In this document: positions 6,604-8,344 of the stretch, piece after piece
Numbering within the stretch: position 1 is the first letter of the stretch
Layout of the letters: every line of letters begins with the position of its first letter
Source of the DNA: Bordetella parapertussis
GTDB taxonomy: Bacteria; Pseudomonadota; Gammaproteobacteria; Burkholderiales; Burkholderiaceae_B
Direction of reading: 5' to 3'
NCBI GenBank assembly: GCA_945911685.1
Contig: CAMEAW010000125.1
Coordinates: 1 to 8,344, forward strand
DNA: 8,344 bases
Notes under the pieces: generated by a model
Seen by the model: the letters and a program-made list of their open reading frames with translations, nothing else
The model's database searches: none
Told to the model about the DNA's origin: nothing
Made by a program: the position numbers and the translations under genes

Positions 6604-6668
6604 ATATAGCATCGGTGCTCAGCGAAAAGGGCAAACCCTTAGCGCCAACCCCGAACGCGCTGGCTGAC

Positions 6669-7091
6669 TTAGTCGACCAAGGCGTCTAACGCTTTCTGGT
6701 AGCGATTGGCGTGTGAACGCTCGGCTTTAGCGAGTGTTTCAAACCAATCAGCGATTTCGTCAAAGCCTTCAGCGCGCGCTGTTTTGGCCATGCCGGGGTA
6801 CATGTCGGTGTACTCATGCGTTTCGCCATGCACAGCCGAAGCCAAGTTGTGACGGCTTGAGCCCATTGGCAGACCGGTTGCTGGATCACCAGACGCCTCT
6901 AAAAACTCGAGGTGGCCGTGTGCATGACCGGTCTCGCCTTCGGCGGTTGAGCGGAACAATGCAGCAACATCGGGCTGGCCTTCAACGTCAGCCTTGTTTG
7001 CGAAATACAAATAACGGCGGTTTGCCTGTGATTCGCCTGCGAATGCGTCTTTCAGGCACTGTTCTGTTTTTGAACCTTTGAGCTGGGCCAT
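6669..7091 (-). CDS. rubrerythrin-family diiron protein lacking the rubredoxin domain
   Basis: A ferritin-like four-helix diiron protein of 140 residues. Rubrerythrins reduce hydrogen peroxide in the cytosol with electrons from a small redox carrier. The expected iron ligands are visible: E20 ([10 protein letters not shown]), E53 with H56 (EGETGH), E90 or E93 (HGETHEY), and E124 with H127 (KAERSH). There is no C-terminal rubredoxin domain and no CxxC pair, and the only cysteine is C12. It is therefore shorter than the classical protein of about 190 residues and must receive electrons from another protein. The Fe-S protein encoded just downstream is an attractive but unproven donor. The ATG has a perfect AGGAGG four bases upstream. 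Its own promoter candidate and its own terminator suggest high, separate expression. Confidence 0.93.
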   Translation of the reverse strand: MAQLKGSKTEQCLKDAFAGESQANRRYLYFANKADVEGQPDVAALFRSTAEGETGHAHGHLEFLEASGDPATGLPMGSSRHNLASAVHGETHEYTDMYPGMAKTARAEGFDEIADWFETLAKAERSHANRYQKALDALVD

Positions 7092-7180
7092 ATAGCCTCC
7101 TGACTATTTAAACTAAGGAAATTGGAGCGTCAGCCGCACAGATCGCTTTAAAACCGCGCCTGCACTCGACCTCTGCAACA

Positions 7181-7209
7181 AGTGTAAGCGGGCTTTATGA
7201 CGATGTGAA
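7181..7209 (-). promoter_or_regulatory. candidate sigma70 promoter of rubrerythrin
   Basis: On the minus strand TTCACA (7209-7204; 5 of 6 to consensus) is followed by a 17-base spacer and TACACT (7186-7181; 4 of 6), giving a leader of about 80 bases before the rubrerythrin ATG. A second overlapping option is TTGCAA (7222-7217), 17 bases, CATAAA (7199-7194). An inverted repeat TGTAA-N5-TTACA (7250-7264) lies about 40 bases upstream and could be an operator. Confidence 0.45.
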
Positions 7210-7305
7210 GTAAATTTTGCAACATTCAGAAGCAAGAATCCCGAGCGACTGTAAGGTCTTTACAAGATTGCGCGGAAAGCCTTGGCCTTTAGGCCGGCGA
7301 GGATG

Positions 7306-8232
7306 TCAAGATTCAGCAGCCTTTTTATGCGCCGCCAAGGCCATCAGCCTGCGATCTCGCCAAAGTCGACGCGCCAGAAGCTGGTCTTTTGGCAAAATCG
7401 CCCGTCGCGCGGCTTCGAGTTTGGCAATAATCTCTTCAGACCAATGGTCTGTTGAAGTTTGCTCGGTCGACATCGCCTGATACATCTCGTCAAACCGATG
7501 TGCGTAGTCTGCCAAACCATCGGGGGCATTTAAATCGATGGTCTCAAAGGGCCCCATAAACGACCAACGCAAGCCCAAGCCTTCACGAATCGTGACGTCT
7601 AAACCGTCAGCATCCACATAACCCTGCTCAACCAACTTGAACGCCTCGCGCAGCAAGGCACCCTGTAGGCGATTCAAAATAAAACCGCGCAGTTCGCGAT
7701 GAATTTTGACGGGTTTTTGACCGACGCTTTCCATCACGTCCCAGGTTTTTTGCACAATGGCGGCATCAGTCCAGGGTGCCCCGCAGATCTCAACCACTGG
7801 GATTAAGTACGGGGGGTTCACCGGGTGCGCAATCAAACAGCGCGAGCGGCCGGGTAAGTTTTCAGTAAAGGCCGAGGCGGGGATACTTGAAGTCGAGCTT
7901 GCCAACACGGTTGTCGGCGCAGCGAGCTTATCCATTTTGGCAAAGATTTCAAGCTTCATCTCAACGCGCTCGGGCAAATTCTCTTGCACATAGTCAACGT
8001 CTTGCAAAACCTCTTCAAGCGTGGCGCTTGCGCTGATGCGTGCGATCAAGCCCTTTGGGTCTGTGATCAACCCTGCCGTCTCGAGATCAGCAACCTGCTC
8101 TTCGATCAGCCTGAACGCCAAGGTGACCGCCTTAGGGTCGCCATCCCACATTTTGACCTCATGACCGCCACGTGCAAAAACAATGGCCCATGCCTGACCA
8201 ATCAACCCTGAACCCACGACTGCGATTTTCAT
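7306..8232 (-). CDS. 3-hydroxyacyl-CoA dehydrogenase superfamily protein, lambda-crystallin/L-gulonate 3-dehydrogenase-like
   Basis: An NAD-dependent dehydrogenase of 308 residues with the two-domain layout of 3-hydroxyacyl-CoA dehydrogenase. The N-terminal Rossmann fold has GSGLIG (G7, G9, G12) and D30 at the end of beta-2 (NAD preference). The active site shows SSTSS (S115 region), H136 in AHPVNPP, E148 and N187 (NRLQGALLREA). The segment EGLGLRWSFMGPFETIDLNAP (about 217-237) is characteristic of the lambda-crystallin branch, whose mammalian member oxidises L-gulonate, rather than of fatty-acid beta-oxidation enzymes; bacterial relatives also include carnitine 3-dehydrogenase-like proteins. 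The ATG is preceded by AGGAG with a five-base spacing. It is alone on its transcript as far as visible, 214 bases upstream of rubrerythrin, with no clear terminator after it. Substrate uncertain. Confidence 0.9.
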   Translation of the reverse strand: MKIAVVGSGLIGQAWAIVFARGGHEVKMWDGDPKAVTLAFRLIEEQVADLETAGLITDPKGLIARISASATLEEVLQDVDYVQENLPERVEMKLEIFAKMDKLAAPTTVLASSTSSIPASAFTENLPGRSRCLIAHPVNPPYLIPVVEICGAPWTDAAIVQKTWDVMESVGQKPVKIHRELRGFILNRLQGALLREAFKLVEQGYVDADGLDVTIREGLGLRWSFMGPFETIDLNAPDGLADYAHRFDEMYQAMSTEQTSTDHWSEEIIAKLEAARRAILPKDQLLARRLWRDRRLMALAAHKKAAES

Positions 8233-8344
8233 TTTTTCTCCTGTGAAACCTCGCCACTGAAGAGGAGATGCTATCTGACCCCTACCAGCTAACGCGATTA
8301 TTTTTTAGTAGGAATAGTGTAGTGCCGAATTGGTTGTCAGGCAG

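Noticed and set aside
6412..6612. 66-residue open frame on the minus strand upstream of and overlapping the Fe-S gene start
   Set aside because: It is made of the repeat leader and terminator, its composition (Phe, Leu, Ser, Thr from the pyrimidine-rich repeats) is repeat-driven, and it overlaps the Fe-S gene in another frame.
6734..7081. Plus-strand open frame opposite rubrerythrin
   Set aside because: It is antisense to a clearly recognised rubrerythrin and has no family features or Shine-Dalgarno support.
7266..7305. Hairpin GGCC-TAAA-GGCC just after the 3-hydroxyacyl-CoA dehydrogenase-like gene
   Set aside because: The stem is short and is not followed by a T-run, so it does not qualify as an intrinsic terminator.
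8233..8344. Promoter for the dehydrogenase at 8232, e.g. CTGACA-18-TATTCC on the minus strand
   Set aside because: The -10 matches only three of six positions; alternatives are equally weak, so only the Shine-Dalgarno is supported.

Overview
All genes in this window lie on the minus strand, so transcription runs from high to low coordinates. Protein styles, strong Shine-Dalgarno sites and the rubrerythrin / GlpC-like Fe-S protein / DUF3501 trio point to a betaproteobacterium, probably Burkholderiales (an Alcaligenaceae-like relative). GC looks intermediate by eye. This assignment is inferred from family resemblance, not from a search.

Region 1 (8232-7306): a lambda-crystallin/L-gulonate 3-dehydrogenase-like member of the 3-hydroxyacyl-CoA dehydrogenase superfamily. 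It stands alone with its own strong SD.

Region 2 (about 7210-4411): a candidate redox unit. A plausible sigma70 promoter (7181-7209) precedes a single-domain rubrerythrin (7091-6669). A clear intrinsic terminator follows (6603-6572). Then comes a roughly 120-bp quasi-repeat leader (6571-6452), a two-ferredoxin/two-CCG Fe-S protein (6431-5094), a DUF3501 protein (5061-4477) and a second intrinsic terminator (4450-4411). The leader has two adjacent 31-bp direct repeats (27/31 identical) inside a looser pattern of about 15 bp. It contains no TAnnnT hexamer on the transcribed strand and two boxA-like motifs. Expression of the Fe-S/DUF3501 pair may therefore depend on controlled read-through or a non-standard promoter.

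Region 3 (about 4364-1): a catabolic-looking operon. A candidate promoter (-10 TATGAT) with nested inverted repeats upstream drives a TRAP small permease, a TRAP large permease (ATGA overlap), a two-TM protein of unknown function, two paralogous short-chain dehydrogenases with an enlarged glycine loop, and the first codons of a further gene (MKAAVLT...) that runs off the left edge and resembles a zinc-type alcohol dehydrogenase. No TRAP solute-binding protein lies in the window. The likely theme is uptake of an organic acid followed by NAD-dependent oxidation of hydroxyl groups; the substrate cannot be read from the sequence.

The most interesting part is region 2: a poorly characterised gene trio with a terminator and repeat leader between its first and second genes.
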